Assembly (NCBI RefSeq): GCF_030506305.1
Contig: NZ_CP119421.1
Coordinates: forward strand, 2,930,501 to 2,994,500
DNA: 64,000 nucleotides
Direction: 5' to 3'
Origin: Porifericola rhodea
GTDB lineage: Bacteria; Bacteroidota; Bacteroidia; Cytophagales; Cyclobacteriaceae
This document shows positions 1 to 9,091 of this stretch, piece after piece. Each line of letters begins with the position of its first letter. The stretch's first letter is position 1. The notes beneath the pieces are model-generated. The model saw only the letters and a program-made list of their open reading frames with translations, ran no database searches and was not told the DNA's origin. Made by a program: the position numbers and the translations under genes.

Positions 1-562
1 CCCAGCACCACCATGCGATAAAGGTGTAGGCCTGTATAAAGCTTAGCCCAATAAGTCCGATAAGGATTGGCATCCATAAACGCAAGCTTACTGCTGCAAA
101 GGTAAGGGCGTAGCTGCGCATCATCCAGTTTTCGTGCTGGTCTAAATTTTTTTGTAGGATAGCCCGAAAGGCTTTAAGTGTGGTATACAACCAGAGAATG
201 CCAAGTACCTCAAAGCCTAAGACGGCAACAATACCACCAGGGGTATAGTAAGCAATATACAGGCTAAACAAACCACTCAGCATTACGGAGCTGATATAGA
301 CGAAGCCTAGCTTACGGTGTAGCCTGAGGTGTTTGTTTCTAAACTTTTTGAAAAACTGAGAGCACCCACTAAGCAAAGCTAAACCTCCCAGGCTAATGTG
401 TCCGTAAAAACAAATATTCCAGAATGGGCTATTTAGCAGATCATCAGGTTTGCTGGCCAACAGCCCCCCGCTCATATCTAACAAGAGGTAAACGAGAGGG
501 TAGAGACCCACACCCACAGCAAAGAAAATAAACAGAGCTGATAAAAGAGGTGAAACTTTCAT
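1..562 (-). CDS. DUF2306-like multi-span membrane protein, 3' end cut by the window edge
   Basis: An open frame on the minus strand starts with ATG at 560-562 and runs off the left edge with no stop, giving about 187 residues. It begins MKVSPLLSALFIFF, a likely first membrane helix. Further hydrophobic stretches lie around FWNICFYGHISLGGLALLSG, LGFVYISSVMLSGLFSLYIA, IVAVLGFEVLGILWLY and LRLWMPILIGLIGL. The pattern of a His on the membrane face (FYGHIS), an RxHR segment (RLHRKLG) and DQHENWMMRSYALT matches DUF2306 membrane proteins as I recall them, which have no known reaction. No partner is visible because the downstream side is outside the window. Family assignment is moderately sure; function is unknown. 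Confidence 0.7.
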   Translation of the reverse strand, partial: MKVSPLLSALFIFFAVGVGLYPLVYLLLDMSGGLLASKPDDLLNSPFWNICFYGHISLGGLALLSGCSQFFKKFRNKHLRLHRKLGFVYISSVMLSGLFSLYIAYYTPGGIVAVLGFEVLGILWLYTTLKAFRAILQKNLDQHENWMMRSYALTFAAVSLRLWMPILIGLIGLSFIQAYTFIAWWCW

Positions 563-843
563 GATGTGCAATGGTATAATAATAGCTCAATATACAATTT
601 ACTCCAGTCACAACCTGCCTCTAACGGGCGGAAGTTTTGGATGTCTGTTTCGCAACCGGAAGCTTTCAGCCTTATTGTAACAAGAAAGCTAAAGGGAGGC
701 TGTGTCACTATTGGCTTATTTTAGGTTATCTTTGATCACTAAGGTTTGCCTGTTTATAAGTCGGGATAAAATGTCGTTTGCTTTACCTTAAAAAGCCAAA
801 TGCTTCTTTACCTTTCCAACTCATAATACATATATACCAAACT

Positions 844-1422
844 ATGAAAAAGCTATTTACTGCCCTTGTTTTTGTTTTAGGAATATTTTCCGGGCTATCT
901 GCTCAGGATATGGGCGCTCCCGACAAAAGTCCCATGGATATGGCCTACTTTCCTGATGATTTTGCACACCACCGCAAATTTGCCGCTGAAAAGATTGAGT
1001 TTGACAGGGCCATTATTCGTGTAAGCTACAGCCGCCCTGCTGCCAATGGACGAGAGATTTTTGGAGAACTTATTCCTTATGGCAAAGTATGGCGTACGGG
1101 TGCCAATGAGGCTCCGGAAATTAAGTTTTATGAAGATGTAAAGCTAAATGGTAAAAGCGTGAAAGCAGGAACTTACGCTATGCTAAGCATACCCGGAGAA
1201 AAAGAATGGACCATCATACTAAGTAATGATGTAGACCAATGGGGAGCTTACAGTTACGATGATGCTAAGGATGTACTCAGAGTACAAGCTCCTGCCAGTC
1301 AGCTAGAGGATAAAGTAGAGCATTTTACCATACAGTTTAGTGGTAAGGGTAAAGGAAAAAAAGAAGGCGTAATGAAGATGGCTTGGGACCAGACCCTGGT
1401 AGAAGTGCCCTTCACCTTCTAA
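844..1422 (+). CDS. secreted DUF2911 protein
   Basis: This 192-residue protein starts at ATG 844, which puts a clean signal peptide first (MKKLFTALVFVLGIFSGLSAQ). An upstream in-frame start at 778 would add 22 residues with no signal character, so I rejected it. The mature part contains the DUF2911 hallmarks: an RVSYSRPAANGREIFGEL segment around residues 60-80, then YGKVWRTGANEAPEI, a KAGTYAMLSIPG strand and WTIILS near the middle. DUF2911 is a Bacteroidota exported family of about 170-290 residues with no known function. A TAtcTTTG element at 727-734 could be part of its promoter, but I see no matching upstream element. The gene stands alone. Confidence 0.85.
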   Translation: MKKLFTALVFVLGIFSGLSAQDMGAPDKSPMDMAYFPDDFAHHRKFAAEKIEFDRAIIRVSYSRPAANGREIFGELIPYGKVWRTGANEAPEIKFYEDVKLNGKSVKAGTYAMLSIPGEKEWTIILSNDVDQWGAYSYDDAKDVLRVQAPASQLEDKVEHFTIQFSGKGKGKKEGVMKMAWDQTLVEVPFTF

Positions 1423-1571
1423 AGTAGAAGTGTTAACTAAAATACGCCAGGGGCTTGAATAGCCAAATTGACAAAAAATTGCATTTTGGGTGCAGATGCA
1501 GCATGTATGCAGGAAAATGAGTATCTTAATACTAATACTTTCCACATCTCCACACCTAAAACTGTACTGCC

Positions 1572-2297
1572 ATGAAAAACAAGGCCCTGGCGTATGATTA
1601 TATTCATACTGCACTCTATCGTGACATTAATATAGTAGACCAGCTCAGCACTCAGCAAGATCTTACCGAAGAGGATCAAAACGAATTAGCAGCCATCCTT
1701 GAGGGTATCAGGCAATTGAGCAATACCGCACGTGCCCAGTCAAACGGGCAGCCTGAGGCCATGAAGCAGACTGAAGGCTTCATCCTTAAAAATATGGAGA
1801 ATACTTACCAGACCATCATTAGTCTGAAAGATTCATTACAAGATGTGATTAAAGACGCTAAAGGTGCTTACCGCCAGGTGCTTTGGATGTATATGATCGC
1901 TTTCTATCTGGGAATAGGGTTAATTATTACAGCCATAGTGTTTGCTGCCAGAGGTCAGCAGGTGCTTGCAGTTGCCTTCGGTGCCATTGGGCTCTTGGAT
2001 ATTGTCAGTCACTTTATCTATAAGCCTCCACTAGACCTTCAAAGTAGCCGCTCTAACCTGGCTCAGCTCATGATAGCACTTACAAACTGGTTTTCTGATA
2101 CCATGAACCTAAACTCCTACATGTCTATTAAAGGGGCCGCTCTTACCTACGAAGACATTGACAGGCTATCTACCAAGCAGAATGCCAATACCGAACAGAT
2201 ACTAAGCCTTATAGAGAAGTATTGCGAACCTGGTAACCTGCATAAGCAAAGTCCTATTCCTGAAACTAAAGAACAAGTGCTCAGCAGCCCGGTTTAA
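1572..2297 (+). CDS. two-helix membrane protein, possible TRADD-N-associated membrane domain
   Basis: The 241-residue product starts at ATG 1572. Residues 1-95 are polar and helical (DLTEEDQNELAAILEGIRQL, then LKDSLQDVIKDAKGAYRQVL). Two adjacent membrane helices follow at about residues 97-122 (VLWMYMIAFYLGIGLIITAI) and 128-147 (VLAVAFGAIGLLDIVSHFI). After them comes a KPPLDLQSSRSNLAQL segment and a second helical cytoplasmic region. Paired helices followed by PP-L-Q-SR-NLAQL resemble the TRADD-N-associated two-helix membrane domain described in bacterial conflict systems. I base this on memory of the pattern, so it is tentative. No NTPase or protease partner lies beside it. It could be a generic membrane-anchored coiled-coil protein. 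Confidence 0.7.
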   Translation: MKNKALAYDYIHTALYRDINIVDQLSTQQDLTEEDQNELAAILEGIRQLSNTARAQSNGQPEAMKQTEGFILKNMENTYQTIISLKDSLQDVIKDAKGAYRQVLWMYMIAFYLGIGLIITAIVFAARGQQVLAVAFGAIGLLDIVSHFIYKPPLDLQSSRSNLAQLMIALTNWFSDTMNLNSYMSIKGAALTYEDIDRLSTKQNANTEQILSLIEKYCEPGNLHKQSPIPETKEQVLSSPV

Positions 2298-2664
2298 ATC
2301 AAACCAAGGTCTGGCAGCGGTATGGGGTTTGTTAATAAGCTGGTGTAGCTGCCGGACTACCTGCTTAAATCTCAGCCTTGCTTCCTCTTTTTGCTGTAGA
2401 GCAAATAGCGCGATAATATTGCGAGTTATTCCATTGTCTACTATGCCTACAGCTTAAGAGACTGCCAGGCGCGCATTAGCAAAAATATTTTGCAAGGCTT
2501 TATCAATAATGTTCCAAAAACTGCCTTTGTGCCTGTAAGTGAGTATAGTGAATGGAAAACATACTAGAAAAGCAATAGCTTTTATATAGTACTTCATCTA
2601 CGAAATACGTAAACAAAACATGATAGAGTGTGAAGCCTGATGCTCCCAAAGTACTTTAGGCTAC
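2298..2664. other. intergenic stretch between convergent genes
   Basis: No full-length gene lies in these 367 bases between the convergent genes ending at 2297 and 2665. The only coding-like signal is the minus-strand frame described at 2454-2597 and its readthrough. I see no terminator hairpin with a T-run, no tandem repeat and no RNA gene. Confidence 0.6.
2454..2597 (-). pseudogene. possible small or decayed membrane-anchored gene
   Basis: On the minus strand an ATG at 2597 opens a 47-codon frame starting MKYYIKAIAFLVCFPFTI, a plausible membrane anchor or signal, and ending at TAA 2454-2456. Past this single stop the same frame stays open through the rest of the intergenic region (AVGIVDNGITRNIIALFAL, then a Q/K/R-rich helical stretch) and on into sequence antisense to the gene at 1572. 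A start codon, a hydrophobic N-terminus and a long helical continuation suggest either a small protein or a gene broken by one stop. Chance is not excluded, and I recognise no family. Confidence 0.25.
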
Positions 2665-3396
2665 TCAGTCTTTTTCAAACTGCCATTGCAAAAGCTCAGG
2701 ATCGGTTTTTTTTAGCAATTGTTGCAGCTCCTGGTCATGGGCAAATTCCAGCTGCTTAATACAAAAGACCTCTACTGATAGGGTGAAGTTATCTTCCCTG
2801 AAGGGCCATGGAGAAATATGTACTGCATCTTTAGGCTGATAGATGTAGCGTATAGTATCATGAGGTAAGCCTCCAACTTCCAGTTTTTTACCTTGCGGAG
2901 GTATCTGTTTCTTGCAAAGTATGAGCGAGCACTCATCGCACCAGCGCATAACGGTATAGGCGGTCTCACTTTCCTTCTGGCTTACGTTTAGCGTTTTTCT
3001 TAGCACATTCTGATATGCCTGTTGTTCCTTTAAGAAGTCGTCTATAGCCTGATTGTCTCCTTTAAAAGGGCGGTGCAGATAATAAGTGTGCATAGAAGCC
3101 ATTAGCGCTACCCAGCGCGATTTATGCGCAGACTCCGAGACTACACGCTTTGCCTGCTCCAGATTGTATTTTTGTTCAGTAATATCACGAGGAGCGCCAG
3201 CTTCTGTAAGGTGGTTTTTTCCCTGCCAGTCCGGCTGTCCGTCATCGTGTTCTGATATGCTGGTAAGCATTTCCAGCCAGCTCGTTTTTTCCGGATGAAA
3301 AGAATCCTGAAGGTAATAGGCTAGCTTGGCTGCTAGTAAAGCATGTGCTCTCTGAAAAATGATCTCCCATCCCTGGGACATTGGATTTACTATCAT
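2665..3396 (-). CDS. DUF3891 family protein
   Basis: I chose the start at 3396 (243 residues) because DUF3891 proteins typically open with MIV-x-GWEIIFQRAHALLAA. An upstream frame start at 3423 would add nine residues, MPWFYIKRS, that do not fit. The body has a His-rich first part (RAHALLAAKLAYYL, SEHDDGQPDW) that could bind a metal, a central MHTYYLHRPFKGDN segment, and a VMRWCDECSLILCKKQIP motif. The rest is a beta-rich C-terminal part with PWPFREDNFTLSVE. The HDDG segment recalls HD-type metal sites, but this is inference. The family is cytoplasmic with no established reaction. The gene is a single unit facing the gene at 1572. Confidence 0.85.
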   Translation of the reverse strand: MIVNPMSQGWEIIFQRAHALLAAKLAYYLQDSFHPEKTSWLEMLTSISEHDDGQPDWQGKNHLTEAGAPRDITEQKYNLEQAKRVVSESAHKSRWVALMASMHTYYLHRPFKGDNQAIDDFLKEQQAYQNVLRKTLNVSQKESETAYTVMRWCDECSLILCKKQIPPQGKKLEVGGLPHDTIRYIYQPKDAVHISPWPFREDNFTLSVEVFCIKQLEFAHDQELQQLLKKTDPELLQWQFEKD

Positions 3397-3725
3397 ACTT
3401 CTCTTTATGTAGAACCATGGCAATAACTTTCGCGCTCTACTGATTGTTTCTACGAAATCTCATCCACACTTATTTGCTTTGGAAAAGAAAACTTTCATTG
3501 AAAATACTAAGTAAAATACGTAAATTTATCTATGTAATTATACTTGGGTTATATCAGGCTGTCATTTTAGCAGTTTAATCACGGTAAAATACAGCAAAGA
3601 GGTAAGTATTTGTATTTGTTAAAGTTTTAGCGTCATCGGGGTTACAAAAGCTTATCGCCTGGCTACCATAGATTAAGTAGTATTACTAAGAAGCAGGCAG
3701 GTATTTTATTTAACTTTCTAGACGC
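3397..3725. other. intergenic region between divergent genes
   Basis: These 329 AT-rich bases separate the divergent starts at 3396 and 3726 and must hold both promoters. I could not find a convincing TTG plus TAnnTTTG pair on either strand. No open frame longer than about 30 codons looks coding, and there is no repeat or hairpin of note. Confidence 0.6.
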
Positions 3726-6700
3726 ATGAAAATGTTACCTACACTTCCTAAGCGCTCTTATGTGGTAGTTGTTACCCTGATTACCTTATTGTGTCTTTTT
3801 GCATATTATTTTTGGGTATACCTGCCCGCCAAAGAGGAGCTGCTAATCGCAAAAAGGATGCGCTCTCTTCAGCAGACGGCTACCAACTTTAAAGCTAAAG
3901 AAGAAGTATATCGTAAAACCGCCAATACGATATATGAAAAGATCAAGATATTGCAGATGGACAATAAGCGGGTTCAGATGATGCGTAGACGTAGCATACA
4001 AGCTGGTGAAGCCATACAATACTTTAATACATTTCTTAAGCGTGAAGCGGTAAATACGGAGCTAGAGCTGGTAGATACAGCACGTGCCCTACGCTCCGGA
4101 GAGATTGAATACCAAGCCAGTGGACTCAAAGATTATGGTATTAAGCTGGTAGGCAGGGCCGCGTCTATTTTTGCTAAGCTCAGGAAAGACGAAGTGTTTG
4201 ATCATCATATTCTTTTAAAGAATAATAAGTTGGCGTACAGCACGGTGGAGGGAGAAGTGTTGCAGCTAGTTAATTCTTCATCTTCCAGACTCTTTAATAT
4301 AGATAGCCTTTTAAATGCAGGAGAAGAAAATACTACAAGGTTGCAATTTGACCGCTTGCAGGGGCAACCTGATATCTATGAGCCGGGAGTAGATGTAAGA
4401 CTGTCGGCCGTGGACTATAAGCTATTTTCTACCCGTTTCCAGACCGACGAAAACACCTACTGGACACTTTATGCTTTGGTAGATGCCGAACGGTTTGAGG
4501 CCGCTACCAAGGAGGTATCAGCCATGATTATGATCGTGATAGCCGTGATACTTCTGATTCTGATTTTTGCTCTGCCTCTGCTAAAACTTTCGCTAATCAG
4601 CTCCATAGAGCGTTTGCATAGAGTGGATGTAGTACTCTCTACCACTTCTTTTGTAGTGTGTACCGGTCTTATGGTATTATTCGTCCTGTTTAGCCTTTCT
4701 TACCAAAGCGACAGGCAAAAAATTGACCAGCAGCTCAAAACTTTATCTTTGGGCATAGAAAGGGACGTAGAGTCTTCATTGTCTCAAATTATGGCTCAGC
4801 TGGATACCCTGGAAAAAGCAGCCTATGCTTTTGCGCCCCGTCACTCGCATACGGATATCAACATTTTCTCAGACCCTAACCTCAGTAAGTTGCTCAGTCC
4901 TGTTCACTTTTTAAAGAATCTCTACTGGATGGATGATCAGGGAGTGGGCCAGTACCAGCTTTCTACTATTACAGTAGACAACAAAAATCTGGAAAGCGTT
5001 AGCTTTAAGGGGAGACCATACTTTTATGAGATAGCAGAAGGCAGAGGCTGGAAGTCCAGAATTCTGGCAGATAAATTGGTAGAAAATAGACCCTTCTATC
5101 TTCAGTCAATCGCCTCCTGGACCAATTCTGAGAAATTGCTGGTACTTTCTTTACCTTCCAGTGAGGATACAATCAGGGTACAGGGTATGGGCGCAAAAAA
5201 AGTAAATGTTGTGGCTGCATCTCTGCGTTTCCACTCTCTGATAGACCCCCTCTTACCTGTAGCGTATAGCTTCTCTGTCATAGATCAGGGAGGACAGGTT
5301 TTATTTCATTCGGATAAAAATAAAAACCTACAGGAAAACCTGCTAACAGAGACGGATTCTCATAGCGGATTGCGTTCGGCAATTAGCGGAAAAAACACTG
5401 CCTTTGCCAATGTGCAAAACGGAGATCAAAGCCAGCGTATACTCATCCGCCCTCTAAAGCATACCCCGTGGCTATTGGTTACCGCTTATGATGATGCCTA
5501 CAATGAGTCTCCCTATCTACAGGTGATCAGCTTGAGTGTTATTTGTATACTAATGATTGGGGCTATGGCGTTCATGCAGCTGTTTCTTATTTCTCTCTTT
5601 AATCGTAATCCAACAAAGCTTAAAAGGCAGCCTTTTTATTACGATTGGCTATGGCCTGTAGAAGAGAATCGTCTGAGCTATCAAAAAATTATGCTCTATA
5701 ATATTATATTATCAGTAGCACTAATGCTATACCTTAGCAGTCAGGAGTTTAATGTATTACAGGTTTTGGCTACTTTCTTCTACGCTGTATTGCTATCAGG
5801 AACCTCTTCCTGGCTCATGCTTTCTGCCCATGCCAGAGAAAATTCACATAAAACAAAAATAGTACTGGGTGTTACCCTTCTTAGCTGTCTGTTTATCTAC
5901 ACTATAACTAGTTACTTTACTTACAATGGGCAAAATCATTATGGGTTTGTAGAAGTAGTCAGAGGCTATGCGGCTAATCTTAATACGTTTTTGCTGGTGC
6001 TGGGCATAGCACTTTTGCCATACTTACCGCTAAAGCGATTACAGCAGTACCTGAACAATGCGGCACCTTTTATGGGTTTTAGGCATAGCTATCGGGCTAT
6101 GTTGTTTACCTACCTGTTTATCAGCAGTGTGCTACCTGCTTACTTTATTTTTACCACTGCTTATCAACAGGAGCAGAGCGTCTGGAAAAAGCATGAAATG
6201 TACAAAATTAGTCAAGCAGAAGAAGCTCGTAACCAACTCCTGAAAGGACTTTACCTTTCTGCTGAGCGAACAGAAGATGAGCGCAGCCATTACGCCAGCA
6301 CCTACGGTAGCAAAGATGCCCACCTTCAAACAGCTAGGAGTGTGGGTAAATACTATCAGCAACTGGGTTACTCTAGCTGTGACTGTAAAGACACTCGCGC
6401 CTTTGTAAGTAGCCGCTGGGATAGCCTGGTACATCAGAGCCGACCCTATTTTTCCAATATGTTTGTGGCCTCCAATGGATTTGTTTATGCTAAAGGAGGA
6501 GAAGAGTGGGATACCCGGCGTTGTGCCGAGCATGGCATTCGGATGAAGTACAGCAGCATTCACCCCAGTGTAGAAGACTCTGTAGTACTGGCTACTGTTA
6601 GCAACAGTCTGAACTGGAACTATAGTGCGGAAAGTATGCTGGGAGAGCTGTTCTGGGTATTATTGATAGCACTACTGTTGGGGGTATATTTTACAGTATT

Positions 6701-7898
6701 TTTTGCGACCGATAAGTTTTTTGCTCTGGATGTGTTTGACAACTTACAGGCCATACAGGTAGACGATACTTATCTGGAAAACTACTTTAGTAAAGATTAT
6801 TTTAAAGATGGACATAAGCATCTTTTTGTCATCGCAATGCCTTTTGCCGGTACACATAAACTTTATGGGCAGTCACACCTTAAAGTTTACGATGTGCCTC
6901 AGTTGCTGGACGAAAATGAGAGCGCCAGTGTGATGCAGATTTCTAACAGCCAGGTGGTGCTTGAGCACTTTAGCTACGTAATTGAAGATATTAAAGCCAA
7001 TAAACTGATACTGGATATGGTAGAGGTGCTTCTCCGAAACAAGAACAATATCATCATTGTATCGCGGCTTTCGCCTACCCAGATCATAGATAAATACGAA
7101 GAGCTAATAAGCCAGACCTCAAATCCGGAACAACGTGCCGAATTAGAAGTACATGTTTCTAAATGGAAAGACATACTGGCAGGATTTGTCAAGGTGTTTT
7201 ACTCCCTTTTGCATGAGCACAGTGCTAAGCAGGATTACAGAGAAGACTTTAGCATAAAAGAGTTGCTTAAGTATGAGTTTAGGGTAAACGAACCCTACTT
7301 CAGTCGGGTAAGAGACGCTTTTGCACGTGAGTGGAACGAGAGTGATTTTGAGCTGGCACCCTCACTGGAAGCTATAGAAAGACAGAGAGAAAGTCATCCA
7401 CTACGTTACAAAGCTGTAAAAGAAGAAGTGATCCTGAAAATACAGAGCATGGCCCAACCTTTTTACTTCTCGCTCTGGAACACCTGCTCAAAGGAAGAGA
7501 AATATCTGCTCTATGATCTGGCTATGGATGGCTTTGTAAACCTACAGAATGAAAGGGGGCTAAAAAAGCTGCTGGAAAAAGGTTTGATATACTACAATCA
7601 GTCATTGCAGGTGATGAACGAGAGCTTCCGAAACTTTATACTAACCACTATCAAAGAATCTGAGTCGCTGGCAATGGAAAAAGAACTTAGGCGAAGCGGC
7701 ACCTGGAGCCTCTATAGCTCTGTGTTTTTGCTTCTGCTGTTAAGTCTGATGGTATTTATCGCATTCTCGCAGCAGGAGATCCTCAGCCAGTTTGTAGCCT
7801 TGTTGGTAGGTTTAACTACCGCAGTACCTTATCTGCTTCGCTTTAGCGGCTTTTTCAGCGCACTTGGCGGAAAAGCAAAATTGCTGGACTCGAACTAG
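3726..7898 (+). CDS. giant multi-span membrane protein with extracytoplasmic cache domain and degenerate NTPase-like region
   Basis: The 1390-residue product begins with a membrane helix at about 12-33. A first sensory region follows, then helices near 265-290 and 309-326, then a second extracytoplasmic region at about 330-595. Its centre (residues 374-590, with NLYWMDDQGVGQY, GRPYFYEI and PWLLVTAYDD) has the shape of a double-cache domain that binds small ligands. Six further helices lie between 597 and 813, one near 974-999, and a hydrophobic pair at 1326-1378. The cytoplasmic C-terminal part has a strand-loop like a broken Walker A (MPFAGTHK, residues 1038-1045, no Gly before Lys and no Ser/Thr after). 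It also has a Walker-B-like strand (VVLEHFSYVIED), a sensor-like strand (NNIIIVSRLSP) and a winged-helix-like segment (KEEKYLLYDLAMDGFVNL). No kinase, GGDEF or methyl-accepting domain is visible. It precedes the lipid-type cluster on the same strand by 113 bases. It is probably a receptor; its output is unknown. Confidence 0.8.
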   Translation: MKMLPTLPKRSYVVVVTLITLLCLFAYYFWVYLPAKEELLIAKRMRSLQQTATNFKAKEEVYRKTANTIYEKIKILQMDNKRVQMMRRRSIQAGEAIQYFNTFLKREAVNTELELVDTARALRSGEIEYQASGLKDYGIKLVGRAASIFAKLRKDEVFDHHILLKNNKLAYSTVEGEVLQLVNSSSSRLFNIDSLLNAGEENTTRLQFDRLQGQPDIYEPGVDVRLSAVDYKLFSTRFQTDENTYWTLYALVDAERFEAATKEVSAMIMIVIAVILLILIFALPLLKLSLISSIERLHRVDVVLSTTSFVVCTGLMVLFVLFSLSYQSDRQKIDQQLKTLSLGIERDVESSLSQIMAQLDTLEKAAYAFAPRHSHTDINIFSDPNLSKLLSPVHFLKNLYWMDDQGVGQYQLSTITVDNKNLESVSFKGRPYFYEIAEGRGWKSRILADKLVENRPFYLQSIASWTNSEKLLVLSLPSSEDTIRVQGMGAKKVNVVAASLRFHSLIDPLLPVAYSFSVIDQGGQVLFHSDKNKNLQENLLTETDSHSGLRSAISGKNTAFANVQNGDQSQRILIRPLKHTPWLLVTAYDDAYNESPYLQVISLSVICILMIGAMAFMQLFLISLFNRNPTKLKRQPFYYDWLWPVEENRLSYQKIMLYNIILSVALMLYLSSQEFNVLQVLATFFYAVLLSGTSSWLMLSAHARENSHKTKIVLGVTLLSCLFIYTITSYFTYNGQNHYGFVEVVRGYAANLNTFLLVLGIALLPYLPLKRLQQYLNNAAPFMGFRHSYRAMLFTYLFISSVLPAYFIFTTAYQQEQSVWKKHEMYKISQAEEARNQLLKGLYLSAERTEDERSHYASTYGSKDAHLQTARSVGKYYQQLGYSSCDCKDTRAFVSSRWDSLVHQSRPYFSNMFVASNGFVYAKGGEEWDTRRCAEHGIRMKYSSIHPSVEDSVVLATVSNSLNWNYSAESMLGELFWVLLIALLLGVYFTVFFATDKFFALDVFDNLQAIQVDDTYLENYFSKDYFKDGHKHLFVIAMPFAGTHKLYGQSHLKVYDVPQLLDENESASVMQISNSQVVLEHFSYVIEDIKANKLILDMVEVLLRNKNNIIIVSRLSPTQIIDKYEELISQTSNPEQRAELEVHVSKWKDILAGFVKVFYSLLHEHSAKQDYREDFSIKELLKYEFRVNEPYFSRVRDAFAREWNESDFELAPSLEAIERQRESHPLRYKAVKEEVILKIQSMAQPFYFSLWNTCSKEEKYLLYDLAMDGFVNLQNERGLKKLLEKGLIYYNQSLQVMNESFRNFILTTIKESESLAMEKELRRSGTWSLYSSVFLLLLLSLMVFIAFSQQEILSQFVALLVGLTTAVPYLLRFSGFFSALGGKAKLLDSN

Positions 7899-8011
7899 TT
7901 CAGGAAAAATGCCAGATATCAAGAATATTAATTGTATAAGCTTTAACCTTCTTCATTTTGTGAAAAAACAGAATAAAATGATTAAATTAAGTAAGCCAAA
8001 CCACCCTCATC

Positions 8012-9091
8012 ATGTCTGTTCAATATGAAACTATACCCTATGTTTGTCAGGATGGGTTTTATTGTAACCTGATTCATGTCACCAATAGCATGTCTGCCTA
8101 TAAGGGGCCGGTACTGCTGGTGCATGGAGCAGGTGTAAGAGCAAATATTTTTAATCCTCCTACACAAAAAAATATTATTGAAATGCTGCTGGAAGAAGGC
8201 TACGATGTATGGCTGGAAAACTGGCGGGCAAGCATTGATCTGCTTCCTAATGAATGGAATCTGGATCAGGCAGCGATTTACGATCATCCGGCAGCGGTAC
8301 AAAAAGTGCTGGAAGAAACCGGAGCCAGTGAACTGAAAGCTATCGTCCACTGCCAGGGAAGCACCAGTTTTATGATTTCTGCAATTTTAGGTCTTATACC
8401 GGAAGTGAAAGTGATCGTGAGTAATGCTGTTTCTCTACATCCGGTAGTGCCTACCTATTCTGTACTTAAGCTGCACTTTTTTGTTCCTATTGTTAAGCTG
8501 TTGTTTCGCTATCTTAATCCTCAGTGGGGTATTTACGCACCAGACCTTAAAACACAGTTGCTACGTGCTCTGGTAGAACTCACTCACAAAGAAGATGATA
8601 CCCTTGTGGGTAAGTTTGTTAGTTTCACTTATGGTGCAGGTTACCCTGCCCTATGGAAGCTGAAAAACCTGGATGAGCAGACTAAGAACTGGATACAGCA
8701 TGAGTTTGCCGAAGTGCCGCTTACGTTTTTTGACCACATCCGAAAGGGAGTAGACAGAGGCGCACTTGCTCCGGCCCATGACGGTAAGGAGAAACGAAAA
8801 ACTTACCTGGACCGGCCCAGCCGCTTACAGGCTCGGGTCGCACTTTTTTGTGGAGAAGACAACCTTTGTTTTCTACCCCGTAGCCAGCGCAAAACTTACG
8901 ATTACCTGCAAAAAATACAGGCGAACAGACACAAACTTTACATTCTTAAGGGCTATAGCCACCTGGATATGTTTCTTGGTAAAAACGCCCACCGGGATGT
9001 ATTTCCTCTTATGATCAAAGAACTTAACCACGAAGATCCATGGCTATCCCCAAAAGAATCAAGCGGTACCGGGACAGGTACGCCCTTGTAG
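8012..9091 (+). CDS. alpha/beta hydrolase with Cys nucleophile (cholesterol-oxidase-associated type)
   Basis: This 359-residue hydrolase has no signal peptide. Its fold landmarks are the oxyanion strand PVLLVHGAGVRANIF (34-48), a nucleophile elbow IVHCQGSTSF with Cys114 where Ser normally sits, an Asp candidate in FCGEDNLCFLP, and a His candidate in GYSHLDMFLG near residue 317. The VHCQGS elbow departs from GxSxG but resembles hydrolase modules I recall fused to cholesterol-oxidase-like GMC enzymes. It overlaps the next gene by 52 bases and shares the operon with a GMC oxidoreductase, so it likely acts on an ester, thioester or lactone in the same pathway. The substrate cannot be read from the sequence. 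It could instead be an inactive hydrolase homologue. Confidence 0.85.
   Translation: MSVQYETIPYVCQDGFYCNLIHVTNSMSAYKGPVLLVHGAGVRANIFNPPTQKNIIEMLLEEGYDVWLENWRASIDLLPNEWNLDQAAIYDHPAAVQKVLEETGASELKAIVHCQGSTSFMISAILGLIPEVKVIVSNAVSLHPVVPTYSVLKLHFFVPIVKLLFRYLNPQWGIYAPDLKTQLLRALVELTHKEDDTLVGKFVSFTYGAGYPALWKLKNLDEQTKNWIQHEFAEVPLTFFDHIRKGVDRGALAPAHDGKEKRKTYLDRPSRLQARVALFCGEDNLCFLPRSQRKTYDYLQKIQANRHKLYILKGYSHLDMFLGKNAHRDVFPLMIKELNHEDPWLSPKESSGTGTGTPL

Noticed and set aside
1303-1614. 103-codon minus-strand frame opposite the DUF2911 gene end
   Set aside because: It is antisense to a well-supported gene, its composition is not protein-like (many Cys and Phe runs), and it has no start context.
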